Positions 17,784 through 27,296 of a stretch of 64,000 bases of DNA are shown in pieces. Within the stretch, counting starts at the first letter, position 1, and every line of letters starts with the position of its first letter. The DNA lies in NCBI RefSeq assembly GCF_000145275.1, contig NC_014393.1, forward strand, positions 2,294,001 through 2,358,000, written 5' to 3'. The notes beneath the pieces are model-generated. The model saw only the letters and a program-made list of their open reading frames with translations. It did no database searches and had not been told where the DNA came from. Both the position numbers and the translations under genes were made by a program. This stretch comes from Clostridium cellulovorans 743B. Its GTDB lineage: Bacteria; Bacillota; Clostridia; Clostridiales; Clostridiaceae.

Positions 17784-18188
17784 ATGAATAGAAGAAAAAC
17801 AAGAGAAATAGCAATAAAATTAACATATTCTTTAATGATTCAGCAGATTGATTATAAGACTGTAATAGAGAACTTTAAAGAAGTAGAAGATAAAGAAGAT
17901 GAGGACCTAAAGGATGTAGATTTTACATTTGTTGAAACTATTTTAAGTGGTATAAGCGAGAATAAATCAAACTATGAAGAACTCGTATCACAAAATTTAA
18001 TTGGATGGAAACTTAACAGAATCTCTAAGTTAAATCTTGCGATTCTTTTAGTTGCAATTTATGAAATAAAAAATATTGATGATATACCAAAGGCTGTATC
18101 TATAAATGAAGCTGTGGAAATAGCAAAAAAATATTCTGATGATAAAGCACCTAATTTTATTAATAGTATTCTTGATAAAATAGATTAG
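17784..18188 (+). CDS. nusB: Transcription antitermination factor NusB
   Basis: This 134-aa all-helical protein starts MNRRKTREIAIKLTYSLM and has the family end motif PKAVSINEAVEIAKKYSDDKAPNF, where NusB proteins have a conserved SINEAVELAK segment. NusB binds boxA RNA with S10 to support antitermination in rRNA operons. A GGAGG site precedes the start. It begins a run of closely packed genes (nusB-folD-xseA-xseB-ispA). Confidence 0.96.
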   Translation: MNRRKTREIAIKLTYSLMIQQIDYKTVIENFKEVEDKEDEDLKDVDFTFVETILSGISENKSNYEELVSQNLIGWKLNRISKLNLAILLVAIYEIKNIDDIPKAVSINEAVEIAKKYSDDKAPNFINSILDKID

Positions 18189-18202
18189 AGGTGAGCTTTT
18201 TT

Positions 18203-19048
18203 ATGGAAAAAATAATAAATGGTAAAGCATTAGCATTACAATACCAAGATGATATTATTAATTTTATAAAAGAAAGAGAAGCAACAAACTTAAGATTACC
18301 GGCGATTTCATTAATACAAGTTGGTAATGATGGTGGTTCTAATTATTACAGAGAAAGTGTAAAAAAGCTTTGTGAAAAACTAAAAATCACTGTAAAAGAA
18401 TGTATATATGAAGAAAATATAGAAGAGAAAGTTTTTTTAGATAGTGTAAAAGCTGTTGATGAAGATATAAATGTCGATGGAATACTTATGCTTATGCCAT
18501 TACCGAAGCATATAGATTCTAACAAAGCTATAGATCAAATATCACAAGGTAAAGATATTGATGGACTCACAGACAATAATATAGGTAAATTCTACAGTGG
18601 AAAAAAAGCATTCATTCCTTGTACTGCTAAGGCTGTTTTAGCAATTTTAGAAAGTTTACCTATAGAGCTTGAAGGTAAGAATGTAGTGGTTCTTGGAAGA
18701 AGTAACGTTGTAGGAAAACCTGTTTCAAATTTACTTATAGGAAAAAATGCTACAGTAACTACTTGTCATTCCAAAACTGAAAATCTAAAAGAAGTGTGTA
18801 AAAGAGCTGATATCCTTGTAGCTGCAATAGGAAAGCCTAAGTTTATAGGTAATGAATATGTAAAAGAAGGCGCAATTGTTATCGATGTAGGAACTACATA
18901 TTATGAAGGTAAGCTTACTGGAGATGTAAACTTTGATGAAGTTAGTGAATTAGCTTCATTCATTACTCCAGTTCCAGGTGGTGTCGGAGCACTTACTACT
19001 ACTATGCTTTTATCTAGCTTATGTGAAGCGTGCAAAAATAATGTTTAG
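18203..19048 (+). CDS. folD: Methylenetetrahydrofolate dehydrogenase/cyclohydrolase FolD
   Basis: The 281-aa enzyme has the FolD signatures: YRESVKKLCEK with the catalytic Tyr/Lys region (SNYYRESVKKL), DVDGILMLMPLP, KDIDGL, the NADP-binding GRSNVVGKP motif (about residue 163) and the C-terminal PVPGGVGALTTTML. It interconverts 5,10-methylene- and 10-formyl-tetrahydrofolate in the cytoplasm. I place the start at ATG 18203 because the GTG at 18191 lies inside the GAGGTGAG ribosome site. It overlaps xseA by eight bases. Confidence 0.96.
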   Translation: MEKIINGKALALQYQDDIINFIKEREATNLRLPAISLIQVGNDGGSNYYRESVKKLCEKLKITVKECIYEENIEEKVFLDSVKAVDEDINVDGILMLMPLPKHIDSNKAIDQISQGKDIDGLTDNNIGKFYSGKKAFIPCTAKAVLAILESLPIELEGKNVVVLGRSNVVGKPVSNLLIGKNATVTTCHSKTENLKEVCKRADILVAAIGKPKFIGNEYVKEGAIVIDVGTTYYEGKLTGDVNFDEVSELASFITPVPGGVGALTTTMLLSSLCEACKNNV

Positions 19049-20252
19049 TAAGGTGCTGACAGTCAGTGAGCTTAATTCTTATATAAAAAGAGTAGTAGAT
19101 AATGACTATATCCTTAAAAATTCAAGAATTAAGGGTGAGATATCAAATCTTAAAATTCATAGTTCAGGCCATATATACTTTTCTTTAAAAGATGAGGATT
19201 CTAAAATATCTGCAGTAATGTTTAGGAGTTACGGAGAAAATATTTCTTTTCAGCCTCAAAATGGAATGAATGTTGAAGTTAAGGGAAGAGTATCCGTTTA
19301 TATAAAGGATGGAGCATATCAGATATATATAGAGGAAATGAAAATTGATGGTTTAGGTGACCTTAATAAGGCATATGAAGAATTGAAGGCTAAACTGCTA
19401 AGAGAAGGCTTATTTGATGATACGTATAAAAAGCCACTTCCAATAAATCCGATATCTATTGCAGTAGTTACCTCGCCTACAGGAGCTGCTATAAGAGATA
19501 TAATTAATGTTATATCTAGAAGGAATCCATATGTAGATATAAAGATATTTCCTACTTTAGTTCAAGGTATACATGCAGCAGCTAACATAGAGTCAGCAAT
19601 AAAGGCGGCAAACAATGAATCTTCAACAGAACTAATAATACTAGCTAGAGGTGGAGGCTCAATTGAAGAATTATGGGCATTTAACGAAGAAGTAGTCGCA
19701 TATGCTATACATAATTCTAAAAAACCTATTATTACAGGTATAGGACATGAAACTGATTTTACTATAGCTGATTTTGCCAGTGATAAGAGAGCATCAACAC
19801 CTTCAGCAGCCGCTGAAATTGCAGTAACTTCTTTCGTAGAAATTGATGACAAACTAAATTATTATAAGCATAAATTGTATAGTGCTATAAAGCGAAATTT
19901 TGAAATGGAAAAAAGTAGAACTAACATTTTAGCTAGTAAGCTAAAGCAATATAATCCAGTTGCGTATATAGCAAATCAATATACTTTTATTGATGGGTAC
20001 AAAGTTAGGCTAAATAAAGCTATAGAAAATAATTTGAAGTTTCAAAAGAATAGATTAGTATATCTAAATAGTATGTTAAATGCAAATAATCCTTTGGGTA
20101 TAATCAGTAAAGGATACTCTATATTAAGAAATGAAGATGGAAAAGTTATAAGCACTAAAGTAGCTTTAGCTGAAGAAAAAAAAGTAGAAGTAATATTACA
20201 AGATGGTTCAACTTTTATTAATATAGGAGTAGGTGAAGAGCATGGCAAGTAA
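19041..20252 (+). CDS. xseA: Exodeoxyribonuclease VII large subunit
   Basis: The 403-aa protein has an N-terminal OB fold (KVLTVSELNSYIKR, then GEISNLKIHSSGHIYFSLKD) and the nuclease core with LARGGGSIEELWAFN and GIGHETDFTIADFASD. ExoVII degrades single-stranded DNA with the small subunit. The start ATG 19041 lies within the folD end and lacks a strong ribosome site, so coupling to folD is likely. An in-frame GTG/ATG much further upstream would intrude into folD and is rejected. Confidence 0.96.
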   Translation: MFSKVLTVSELNSYIKRVVDNDYILKNSRIKGEISNLKIHSSGHIYFSLKDEDSKISAVMFRSYGENISFQPQNGMNVEVKGRVSVYIKDGAYQIYIEEMKIDGLGDLNKAYEELKAKLLREGLFDDTYKKPLPINPISIAVVTSPTGAAIRDIINVISRRNPYVDIKIFPTLVQGIHAAANIESAIKAANNESSTELIILARGGGSIEELWAFNEEVVAYAIHNSKKPIITGIGHETDFTIADFASDKRASTPSAAAEIAVTSFVEIDDKLNYYKHKLYSAIKRNFEMEKSRTNILASKLKQYNPVAYIANQYTFIDGYKVRLNKAIENNLKFQKNRLVYLNSMLNANNPLGIISKGYSILRNEDGKVISTKVALAEEKKVEVILQDGSTFINIGVGEEHGK

Positions 20253-20460
20253 AAATTCTTATGAAATGAAAATTAAAGAGTTGGAAGCTCTAGTAGAAAA
20301 ATTAGAAGAGGGGCAACTCTCATTAGAAGAAAATTTAAAGCTATATGAAAATGGCGTTAAATTAACAAATGAGCTTTATAAGATTTTAACTAAAGCAGAG
20401 GGGAAAATCACCATATTAACTGACGGCGAAGAAAAAGAGTTTAAAATAAACGAGGAGTAA
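20242..20460 (+). CDS. xseB: Exodeoxyribonuclease VII small subunit
   Basis: The 72-aa protein has the XseB pattern YEMKIKELEALVEKLEEG, with SLEENLKLYENGVKL following, and forms a helical hairpin. It starts at ATG 20242 behind AGGTG, overlapping xseA by 11 bases. It is the regulatory partner of XseA. Confidence 0.96.
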   Translation: MASKNSYEMKIKELEALVEKLEEGQLSLEENLKLYENGVKLTNELYKILTKAEGKITILTDGEEKEFKINEE

Positions 20461-20463
20461 TTT

Positions 20464-21336
20464 ATGAAGGCTTTAAAATATAAAGATTCCATAGATAAAT
20501 GGTTGGAAAATTACTTTATTAGCAAAGATGGATATGAAAAAACTATTTATGATTCAATGAGCTATAGTTTAAATATTGGAGGAAAAAGAATAAGACCTCT
20601 ACTTTTTTTATATACATATAGCTTGTTTAAAGATGAAATAGATGATGTACTCGATATTGCAGGGGCAATTGAAATGATTCATACTTATTCTTTAATTCAT
20701 GATGATTTGCCAGCTATGGATGATGATGATCTAAGACGTGGTATGCCAACAAATCATATAAAGTATGGAGATGCAATTGCTATACTTGCTGGTGATGGGC
20801 TTTTAAATGAGGCTATGAACATAATGTTCCAATATTGTATAGAAAGTGAAAGCCAATTAGCAGTAAAAGCATGTAGTTATATCTCAAAAAGTGCAGGAGC
20901 AGCAGGGATGATTGCTGGTCAGATTGTTGATATAGAAAGTGAAGGAAAAAAAATATCAATTGAGAAATTGAAATATATGCATAGTAAAAAAACAGGAGCC
21001 CTTATAAATGCAGCTATAGTTTCTGCAGCTATTTTAGCTGGAGCAGATAGCACTGAAATAGAAAAGTTATCAGAGTATGGGACCAAACTAGGTTTAGCCT
21101 TTCAAATTAAAGATGACGTTTTAGATGTAATTGGAGATGAATCAAAACTTGGTAAAAAGACTCTCAGTGATGAAAATAAAAATAAGTCTAATTTCATAAC
21201 GGAGTATGGGCTTGAAGAATGTGAAAAACAATGTATAAAACTTACAGAAGAATGTTTAGAACTGCTGAAATCCTTAGGAAAAGATACAGAAGCCTTGGAG
21301 GACATTACTAAATATCTCTTATATAGAGAGAGTTAA
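20464..21336 (+). CDS. ispA: Polyprenyl (farnesyl/geranyl) diphosphate synthase
   Basis: The 290-aa enzyme carries GGKRIRPLL, the first aspartate-rich motif DDLPAMDDDDLRRG (about residues 80-93) and the second DDVLD (about residue 218). It condenses isopentenyl diphosphate with allylic diphosphates, yielding precursors for undecaprenyl carriers and quinones. It lies three bases after xseB with its own GAGGAG site. The neighbour dxs supplies the same pathway. A long-stem terminator follows. Confidence 0.95.
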   Translation: MKALKYKDSIDKWLENYFISKDGYEKTIYDSMSYSLNIGGKRIRPLLFLYTYSLFKDEIDDVLDIAGAIEMIHTYSLIHDDLPAMDDDDLRRGMPTNHIKYGDAIAILAGDGLLNEAMNIMFQYCIESESQLAVKACSYISKSAGAAGMIAGQIVDIESEGKKISIEKLKYMHSKKTGALINAAIVSAAILAGADSTEIEKLSEYGTKLGLAFQIKDDVLDVIGDESKLGKKTLSDENKNKSNFITEYGLEECEKQCIKLTEECLELLKSLGKDTEALEDITKYLLYRES

Positions 21337-21341
21337 ATTCT

Positions 21342-21390
21342 AAGTATAGTGTCAATACTTATTATTAAGGAATAGAACACTATACTTTTT
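21342..21390 (+). terminator. Terminator after ispA
   Basis: An 11-bp perfect stem (AAGTATAGTGT / ACACTATACTT) with a 24-base loop and a T run. The large loop is unusual, and read-through into dxs is possible. Confidence 0.7.
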
Positions 21391-21441
21391 CTATGGAGTA
21401 TATATTGTAGTTATTTTTGAGATAAAAGGATGTTGAATGCC

Positions 21442-23310
21442 ATGGGTAATATTTTGGATTCCTATAATAATATAGAACAAATATCAAAGATGTCATATAA
21501 TGAGCTTGAACAGTTTTCAGAAGAGATCCGAAGATTCTTAATTGAAAAGGTATCTAAAACAGGAGGTCATCTTGCCTCAAATTTAGGTGTTGTTGAGCTA
21601 ACATTGAGTTTATATAAAGTCTTTGATTTCAATATAGATAAATTAATTTGGGATGTGGGACATCAATCATATGTTCATAAAATTTTAACTGGGAGAAAAG
21701 ATCAATTTGATACTTTAAGAATGTATGGAGGATTAAGCGGATTCCCAAAACGTAGTGAAAGCAAATATGATGTATTTGATACTGGACACAGTAGCACATC
21801 TATATCCGCAGGAATAGGGATTGCTAGAGCACGTGATATTTTAAAAGACAATTATCATGTGATTTCTATAATTGGTGATGGTGCTTTGACTGGTGGCATG
21901 GCATTAGAAGCATTAAATGACGTTGGATTTAGAAAAACAAAAATGATAGTTATATTGAATGATAACGCGATGTCTATTTCATCGAATGTAGGTGGATTAT
22001 CAGTTTACTTAGGACAATTAAGAGCAGATCCTAATTATACAAGAATCAAAAAAACTGTCCATAATAAATTAGAGAAAAGTGATATAGGCAAAAATATAGC
22101 AAGTTCTATGCATAAAATAAAGGATGGAATAAAAAACTTTGTTATTCCAGGAATGCTTTTTGAAAATATGGGTCTAAAGTATTTTGGACCTGTAGATGGT
22201 CATAATCTAAAAGAATTAATAACTGTTATAGAAGCAGCAAAGAATATTGAAGGACCATCTATAATCCATGTTAAAACTATAAAGGGAAAAGGATTTAGGT
22301 TTGCTGAGGAAAATCCAAACAAGTTTCATGGGATTGACCCTTTTAATCGTCTTACAGGAGAAGTGAGTAATAAGAAATCTGAAACTTACTCTAATGTTTT
22401 TGGAGAGACAATTGTGAAGCTGGCAGAAAAGGATGACAAAATTGTAGCCGTAACAGCAGCTATGCCAGATGGGACATCTTTAACGAATTTTGCTAAAAGA
22501 TTTCCTGAAAGATTTTTTGATGTAGGAATTGCAGAGGAACATGCAGTAACTATGTGTGCTGGAATTGCAACATGTGGATTGAAGCCAGTGTTTGCAGTGT
22601 ATTCGACTTTTCTGCAAAGAGCGTATGACCAAGTGTTGCATGATGTATGTATTCAAGAATTACCAGTAGTTTTTGCAATTGATAGAGGGGGTATAGTTGG
22701 TAATGATGGGGAAACTCATCAAGGGATATTTGATATATCCTATTTGAATACTATTCCGAATATGACAATAATGAGTCCTAAGTGTACTAAGGAACTTTCA
22801 TATATGTTAGCGTGGGCTATAGATAAAAATTATCCAATAGCAATAAGATATCCTCGTGGAGGAGATAATCCTAGCTTTTCTTTAGAGCCGTTAGATAAAT
22901 TTGTTTTAGGGAAATGGGAGGAATTAAATTCTGAAGGGGAAATAGCCATAATTGCAGTAGGAAGGATGGTTCAGACAGCTCTAGAAGTTCAAGAAATATT
23001 AAAAGAGCTAGAAATAAAGACAAAAATCATAAGTACTACTTTTATAAAACCTATAGATACAGAATTGTTAGATTGTGTTATAGAATCTAATATGAAGATT
23101 ATAACTATTGAAGATAATATACTAATTGGTGGGTTAGGGTCAACAGTAACCCAATACGTTAATTCTAAAAACAAAGCGATAGAGGTATTGTCTTTTGGAT
23201 ACAAAGATAAGTACATATGCCATGGAGATGTAGATACTTTATACAGAATAAATGGTTTGGACAGTAATAGTATAGCAAGGGTTATTAGTGAATCTATAAA
23301 AGAAAAATAA
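21442..23310 (+). CDS. dxs: 1-deoxy-D-xylulose-5-phosphate synthase
   Basis: The 622-aa enzyme has the thiamine-diphosphate motif GDGALTGGMALEALND (about residue 150), the His of SFKTGGHLASNLG-type (KTGGHLASNLG), the transketolase pyrimidine domain with ERFFDVGIAEEHAV, and a C-terminal domain. It makes DXP from pyruvate and glyceraldehyde-3-phosphate, the first step of the MEP isoprenoid route. ATG 21442 fits the family N-terminus (MGNILD); ATG 21430 or TTG 21433 crowd the AAAAGG site. Confidence 0.95.
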   Translation: MGNILDSYNNIEQISKMSYNELEQFSEEIRRFLIEKVSKTGGHLASNLGVVELTLSLYKVFDFNIDKLIWDVGHQSYVHKILTGRKDQFDTLRMYGGLSGFPKRSESKYDVFDTGHSSTSISAGIGIARARDILKDNYHVISIIGDGALTGGMALEALNDVGFRKTKMIVILNDNAMSISSNVGGLSVYLGQLRADPNYTRIKKTVHNKLEKSDIGKNIASSMHKIKDGIKNFVIPGMLFENMGLKYFGPVDGHNLKELITVIEAAKNIEGPSIIHVKTIKGKGFRFAEENPNKFHGIDPFNRLTGEVSNKKSETYSNVFGETIVKLAEKDDKIVAVTAAMPDGTSLTNFAKRFPERFFDVGIAEEHAVTMCAGIATCGLKPVFAVYSTFLQRAYDQVLHDVCIQELPVVFAIDRGGIVGNDGETHQGIFDISYLNTIPNMTIMSPKCTKELSYMLAWAIDKNYPIAIRYPRGGDNPSFSLEPLDKFVLGKWEELNSEGEIAIIAVGRMVQTALEVQEILKELEIKTKIISTTFIKPIDTELLDCVIESNMKIITIEDNILIGGLGSTVTQYVNSKNKAIEVLSFGYKDKYICHGDVDTLYRINGLDSNSIARVISESIKEK

Positions 23311-23341
23311 GAGTTTTGTTTTAGGATGTTTGGAGGTTAAA

Positions 23342-24151
23342 ATGTCAAAAGAAAAAGAGAGATTAGATGTTCTATTAGTGGAGAAAGGTTTGTTTTCATC
23401 AAGAGAAAAAGCAAGAGCTGCGATAATGTCTAGAGATATACTAGTAAATGGACAGATACTAGATAAAGCTGGGGAAAAGATTGATGTGAATTCTGAAATT
23501 GAATATAAGGGACAGGAAATGCCTTATGTAAGTAGGGGTGGATACAAACTAGAAAAAGCTATGAAAAATTTTCCTATAAAATTAGAGGAAAAGATTTGCT
23601 TAGATATAGGTGCATCTACTGGAGGATTTACCGATTGCATGCTTCAAAATGGTGCTGTTAAGGTTTTTGCTATTGATGTAGGTTATGGACAACTAGCTTG
23701 GAAATTGCGTACAGATGAAAGAGTAGTTTGTATGGAGAGAACAAACGTAAGATACATTACTAATGAAAATCTAGGTTGCTATGGTGATTTTGCAAGTATA
23801 GATGTATCTTTTATATCTCTTAGATTGGTTTTACCAGTTGTTAAAGATTTATTGAATGAAGATGGGGAAATTGTTGCTTTAATTAAACCTCAATTTGAGG
23901 CTGGAAGAGAAAAGGTTGGAAAAAAAGGTGTAGTTAGAGAGGCATCTACGCATATAGAGGTAATAGAAAGTATAGTTGCTATGGCAAAAGAGAATCATTT
24001 AAAAGTTAAAGGCCTTAGCTTTTCACCGATAAAAGGACCGGAAGGAAATATAGAGTATTTATTATTTATGTCAAAGGGAAGTGACGAAGAAGATAAAGTA
24101 TCACAAGAGGATATTCTCAAAACTGTAGAAGAAGCGCACAGCTCACTGTAA
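23342..24151 (+). CDS. tlyA: TlyA-family rRNA 2'-O-methyltransferase
   Basis: The 269-aa protein has an N-terminal S4 RNA-binding domain (RLDVLLVEKGLFSSREKARA) and an FtsJ/RrmJ-like methyltransferase domain with the SAM motif LDIGASTGGFTDCML (about residues 83-97). The family methylates ribosomal RNA cytidines. Bacillus yqxC occupies the same place between dxs and ahrC. The start ATG 23342 follows GGAGG. Confidence 0.93.
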   Translation: MSKEKERLDVLLVEKGLFSSREKARAAIMSRDILVNGQILDKAGEKIDVNSEIEYKGQEMPYVSRGGYKLEKAMKNFPIKLEEKICLDIGASTGGFTDCMLQNGAVKVFAIDVGYGQLAWKLRTDERVVCMERTNVRYITNENLGCYGDFASIDVSFISLRLVLPVVKDLLNEDGEIVALIKPQFEAGREKVGKKGVVREASTHIEVIESIVAMAKENHLKVKGLSFSPIKGPEGNIEYLLFMSKGSDEEDKVSQEDILKTVEEAHSSL

Positions 24152-24164
24152 TACAGGAGGGGTT

Positions 24165-25010
24165 ATGAATAAAATTGCTTTAATTATAAACAGTAGCAAA
24201 GATTTAGAAAAAGAAATTGAAAAAAATTTAATAATGGACATAAGAGATATATTTCCAAAAACTTCAATAGTAGTATTTAATAAAATATCAGATAAGGAAT
24301 TACAGGGAAATTTAGATATAGATATGGTGATTACCGTTGGCGGGGATGGCACAGTTTTAAGTTCTTCTAAAATTATATGTAAGTATGAAATACCTATTTT
24401 TGCAGTAAACTATGGAAATCTTGGTTTTTTAACGGCTATTGAAAAAGATGATTTTAAGAAAGCTTTAGCTAAAATAAAAAATAAAGAATATTATATTGAA
24501 AAAAGAATAATGATACAATGTGATGTAGAGGGTAAAAATACAAGCTATCATTGTTTAAATGATATAGTTATATCGAAGGGTACTTTATCAAGAATAGTGG
24601 AATATGAAATAACTATTGATGATAAACCATATATGAAGATAAAGGCTGATGGGATAATAGTTTCTACACCTACAGGTTCTACGGCATATGCTATGTCCGC
24701 AGGAGGCCCAATTTTGTACCCAACTCTCCAGGTATTATCTATTACACCTATTTGCCCTCATATTATGACTATGAAGACAATGATAATAGATAGCAAAAGT
24801 CAAGTGAAAATAATAGCTAAAAATGCAAGCGAACAAGTTTATTTAACTCTTGATGGACAACAGTATACTAAAATCGATAAAGAGGATATAATAACAATAA
24901 AAGAATATGAACATAGATGCAATTTAATTAGATTGCAGAACTATGATTACTTTGATACATTAAATAAAAAAATAATACCTTGTGGCTATAGGAGAGAGGC
25001 GAAAAAATGA
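24165..25010 (+). CDS. nadK: NAD kinase
   Basis: This 281-aa protein has the NAD-kinase motifs GGDGTVL (about residue 58), NYGNLGFL and TPTGSTAYAMSAGGPI. It phosphorylates NAD to NADP with ATP or polyphosphate. It follows tlyA by 13 bases and its stop overlaps the argR start (ATGA), so it belongs to the same transcript. Confidence 0.95.
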   Translation: MNKIALIINSSKDLEKEIEKNLIMDIRDIFPKTSIVVFNKISDKELQGNLDIDMVITVGGDGTVLSSSKIICKYEIPIFAVNYGNLGFLTAIEKDDFKKALAKIKNKEYYIEKRIMIQCDVEGKNTSYHCLNDIVISKGTLSRIVEYEITIDDKPYMKIKADGIIVSTPTGSTAYAMSAGGPILYPTLQVLSITPICPHIMTMKTMIIDSKSQVKIIAKNASEQVYLTLDGQQYTKIDKEDIITIKEYEHRCNLIRLQNYDYFDTLNKKIIPCGYRREAKK

Positions 25011-25459
25011 AAGTTGCAAGACATAGTAAGATACTAGAACTTATTGATTCAAAAAAAATCGAAACTCAGGAGGAACTGGCAGAGGAACTTAAAAAAAGTG
25101 GTTTTGAAGTTACTCAAGCTACAGTTTCAAGGGATATAAAAGAGTTAAAACTTATAAAAGTAATGAATAATGATGGCAGATATACATATTCCTCAATTGC
25201 TCCTACTGAGAAAAACCTTACAAATAATCTTATTAATATTTTTACTCATACGGTTATTGGTACAGAACAAGTAGAAAATTTTGTAGTCATTAAAACAATT
25301 ACTGGTTCTGCAAATGCTGCAGCAGAAGCACTTGATAGTTTGAATTTCCATGGTATAGCAGGTACAATAGCCGGTGATAACACAATATTTGTATTAACAA
25401 GAGATAAAAGTGATGCAACAGAAATAGTTCAAAGAATAAAGAAGATAATTAACAAATAG
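25007..25459 (+). CDS. argR: Arginine repressor ArgR/AhrC
   Basis: The 150-aa protein has the winged helix-turn-helix N-terminus (ARHSKILELIDSKKIETQEE, then FEVTQATVSRDIKELKL) and the C-terminal hexamerisation/arginine-binding domain with GSANAAAEALD and GTIAGDNTIFV. It controls arginine biosynthesis and catabolism. It overlaps nadK by four bases and is followed by recN, as in Bacillus. Confidence 0.96.
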   Translation: MKVARHSKILELIDSKKIETQEELAEELKKSGFEVTQATVSRDIKELKLIKVMNNDGRYTYSSIAPTEKNLTNNLINIFTHTVIGTEQVENFVVIKTITGSANAAAEALDSLNFHGIAGTIAGDNTIFVLTRDKSDATEIVQRIKKIINK

Positions 25460-25468
25460 GAGGTATAC

Positions 25469-27172
25469 ATGCTACTCCAATTGAATATTAATAACTTTGC
25501 ATTGATAGAGAATCTAACAATTAATTTTAGTGAAGGTTTTACTGTATTAACTGGAGAAACAGGGACAGGAAAATCTATACTTATCGATGCTATCAGCTTC
25601 GTTTTAGGTGCTAAAAACAATAGAGGTGTTATTAGGACTGGCACAGACAAAGCTTTTGTAGAAGGTATTTTTACTGTTGAAAATCCAAAAACTAAAGCTA
25701 TACTTTCGTCTTTAGACATAGATGTTGATGAAGTTTTAATTATTAGCAGAGAAACTTTTTTAAATGGTAAATCCATAACAAAGGTTAATAATAAGACTGT
25801 CTTGGTTTCTAATTTGAGGAAGTTAGCAGATTCCTTAATGGATATACATGGACAGCATGAAAATCAGAATTTACTAGATAAAAATACTCATATAGATTAC
25901 TTAGATAACTTTGGATATGAATTTTTAAAAGAAGATCTTGGAGCATATAAGATTGAGTATAAAAAGTTATTAGAAGTAAATAATTCCATAGAAACTATTT
26001 GTAATAAAAATGAAAATCGTGAAAAGTTAATGGATTATTTAAAATATCAAATTGATGAGATCAACAAGGGTAAACTAAAAATCGATGAAGATGTTGAACT
26101 TGAAAAGCAACATAAAATTTTATCAAATAGTGAGAACATAAAAAAATCTCTTTCAATAAGTTACAATGTACTTTATGAAGGAAGCGATGAAAAAACTTCA
26201 ATTTTTGATAACCTTTCTTATGTAATTAAAGAACTGAGAAATGTTTCTATGCATCACGAGGATATAACAACCATATGCTCTGGTTTGGAGGATACTTATT
26301 ATAACTTAGAACAGAGCATATCAGATATACGTAGCCTAAAGGATGAAATAAACTATGATCAGGGAGAATTAGATTTTATTAATAATAGATTATATATAAT
26401 TGACGGATATAAAAGAAAATATGGCGAGACAATAAAAGATATTTTAGATTATAAAACTAAAATAGAAAATGAATATGCGGAAATGATTAATAGTGAGGAA
26501 ATACTTGCAACATTAAGGAAGGATAAGGAAAAGATAATTATGAAATTAAAAGGAATATCTTTAATCCTTAATGATAAAAGAGTTGAAGTAGCTAGAAGAC
26601 TTAAAGACGTTATACAAGAACAGTTAAATTATATAGGATTAGAAAAAAGTAATTTTTATATAGAGATAAATTATGATGAAAATTGCCTAGATGAATACGG
26701 AGCTAGTAAAGTTCAATTTCTTATATCTACAAATCCAGGCGAACCATTACTTCCTTTAGAAAGAGTAGTATCAGGCGGAGAACTTTCTAGGATTATGTTA
26801 GCGTTAAAAACGGCCTTTGTAGATAAAGATAAAATTCCAAGTGTTATTTTTGATGAAATCGATACAGGAATAAGTGGAAGAGTTGCACAGAGTGTTGCGG
26901 AAAAAATGTATATGGTTTCATTAAGCCACCAAGTTTTTTGTGTAACTCATCTTCCTCAAATTGCTGCATTATCAGACAACCATTATGTTGTTTTAAAAGA
27001 AGTTGTGGATAATAAGACATATACCAATATAAAAATTTTAACAGAGGATGAGAAACCAATAGAAATGGCTAGAATGCTTGGTGGAAGTGAATTCACAAAG
27101 CTGACATTAGAACATGGAAGAGAACTTATCTTTTTAGCACAAAATAAAAAAAAGCAAATATCTAGTACATAA
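25469..27172 (+). CDS. recN: DNA repair protein RecN
   Basis: The 567-aa SMC-like ATPase has Walker A GETGTGKSILI near residue 30, a coiled-coil centre, the ABC signature VVSGGELSRIMLALK and Walker B VIFDEIDTGISGRV. RecN gathers at double-strand breaks and assists RecA repair. It starts behind GGAGGT, nine bases after argR, and ends in a strong terminator. Confidence 0.96.
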   Translation: MLLQLNINNFALIENLTINFSEGFTVLTGETGTGKSILIDAISFVLGAKNNRGVIRTGTDKAFVEGIFTVENPKTKAILSSLDIDVDEVLIISRETFLNGKSITKVNNKTVLVSNLRKLADSLMDIHGQHENQNLLDKNTHIDYLDNFGYEFLKEDLGAYKIEYKKLLEVNNSIETICNKNENREKLMDYLKYQIDEINKGKLKIDEDVELEKQHKILSNSENIKKSLSISYNVLYEGSDEKTSIFDNLSYVIKELRNVSMHHEDITTICSGLEDTYYNLEQSISDIRSLKDEINYDQGELDFINNRLYIIDGYKRKYGETIKDILDYKTKIENEYAEMINSEEILATLRKDKEKIIMKLKGISLILNDKRVEVARRLKDVIQEQLNYIGLEKSNFYIEINYDENCLDEYGASKVQFLISTNPGEPLLPLERVVSGGELSRIMLALKTAFVDKDKIPSVIFDEIDTGISGRVAQSVAEKMYMVSLSHQVFCVTHLPQIAALSDNHYVVLKEVVDNKTYTNIKILTEDEKPIEMARMLGGSEFTKLTLEHGRELIFLAQNKKKQISST

Positions 27173-27203
27173 AAAAGACTTGAGATAATCAAGTCTTTTT
27201 TTT
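27171..27203 (+). terminator. Terminator after recN
   Basis: A stem of ten or more base pairs (AAAGACTTGA / TCAAGTCTTT) with a GATAA loop ends in eight or more T. It overlaps the recN stop. Confidence 0.92.
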
Positions 27204-27239
27204 ATGTTAGAAATAACTAAATAACGTAACGATATTCTA

Positions 27240-27269
27240 GCATAATAAAAATTCTTTAGGGGCAAATTA
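27240..27269 (+). promoter_or_regulatory. Sigma-F/sigma-G type promoter of spoIVB
   Basis: GCATA, a 15-base spacer and GGGCAAATTA match every defined position of the published B. subtilis sigma-F consensus (GYATA-N15-GGNNANAHTR). It ends 27 bp before the TTG start of spoIVB. Forespore expression of spoIVB is established in Bacillus. The match is read by eye and untested. Confidence 0.7.
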
Positions 27270-27296
27270 AGTATAATGACGAGTGGAGGTGATAAA

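Noticed and set aside
25429..25776. 115-codon minus-strand frame across the argR-recN junction
   Set aside because: It covers the ribosome site and Walker A region of recN; composition is typical of antisense shadow.
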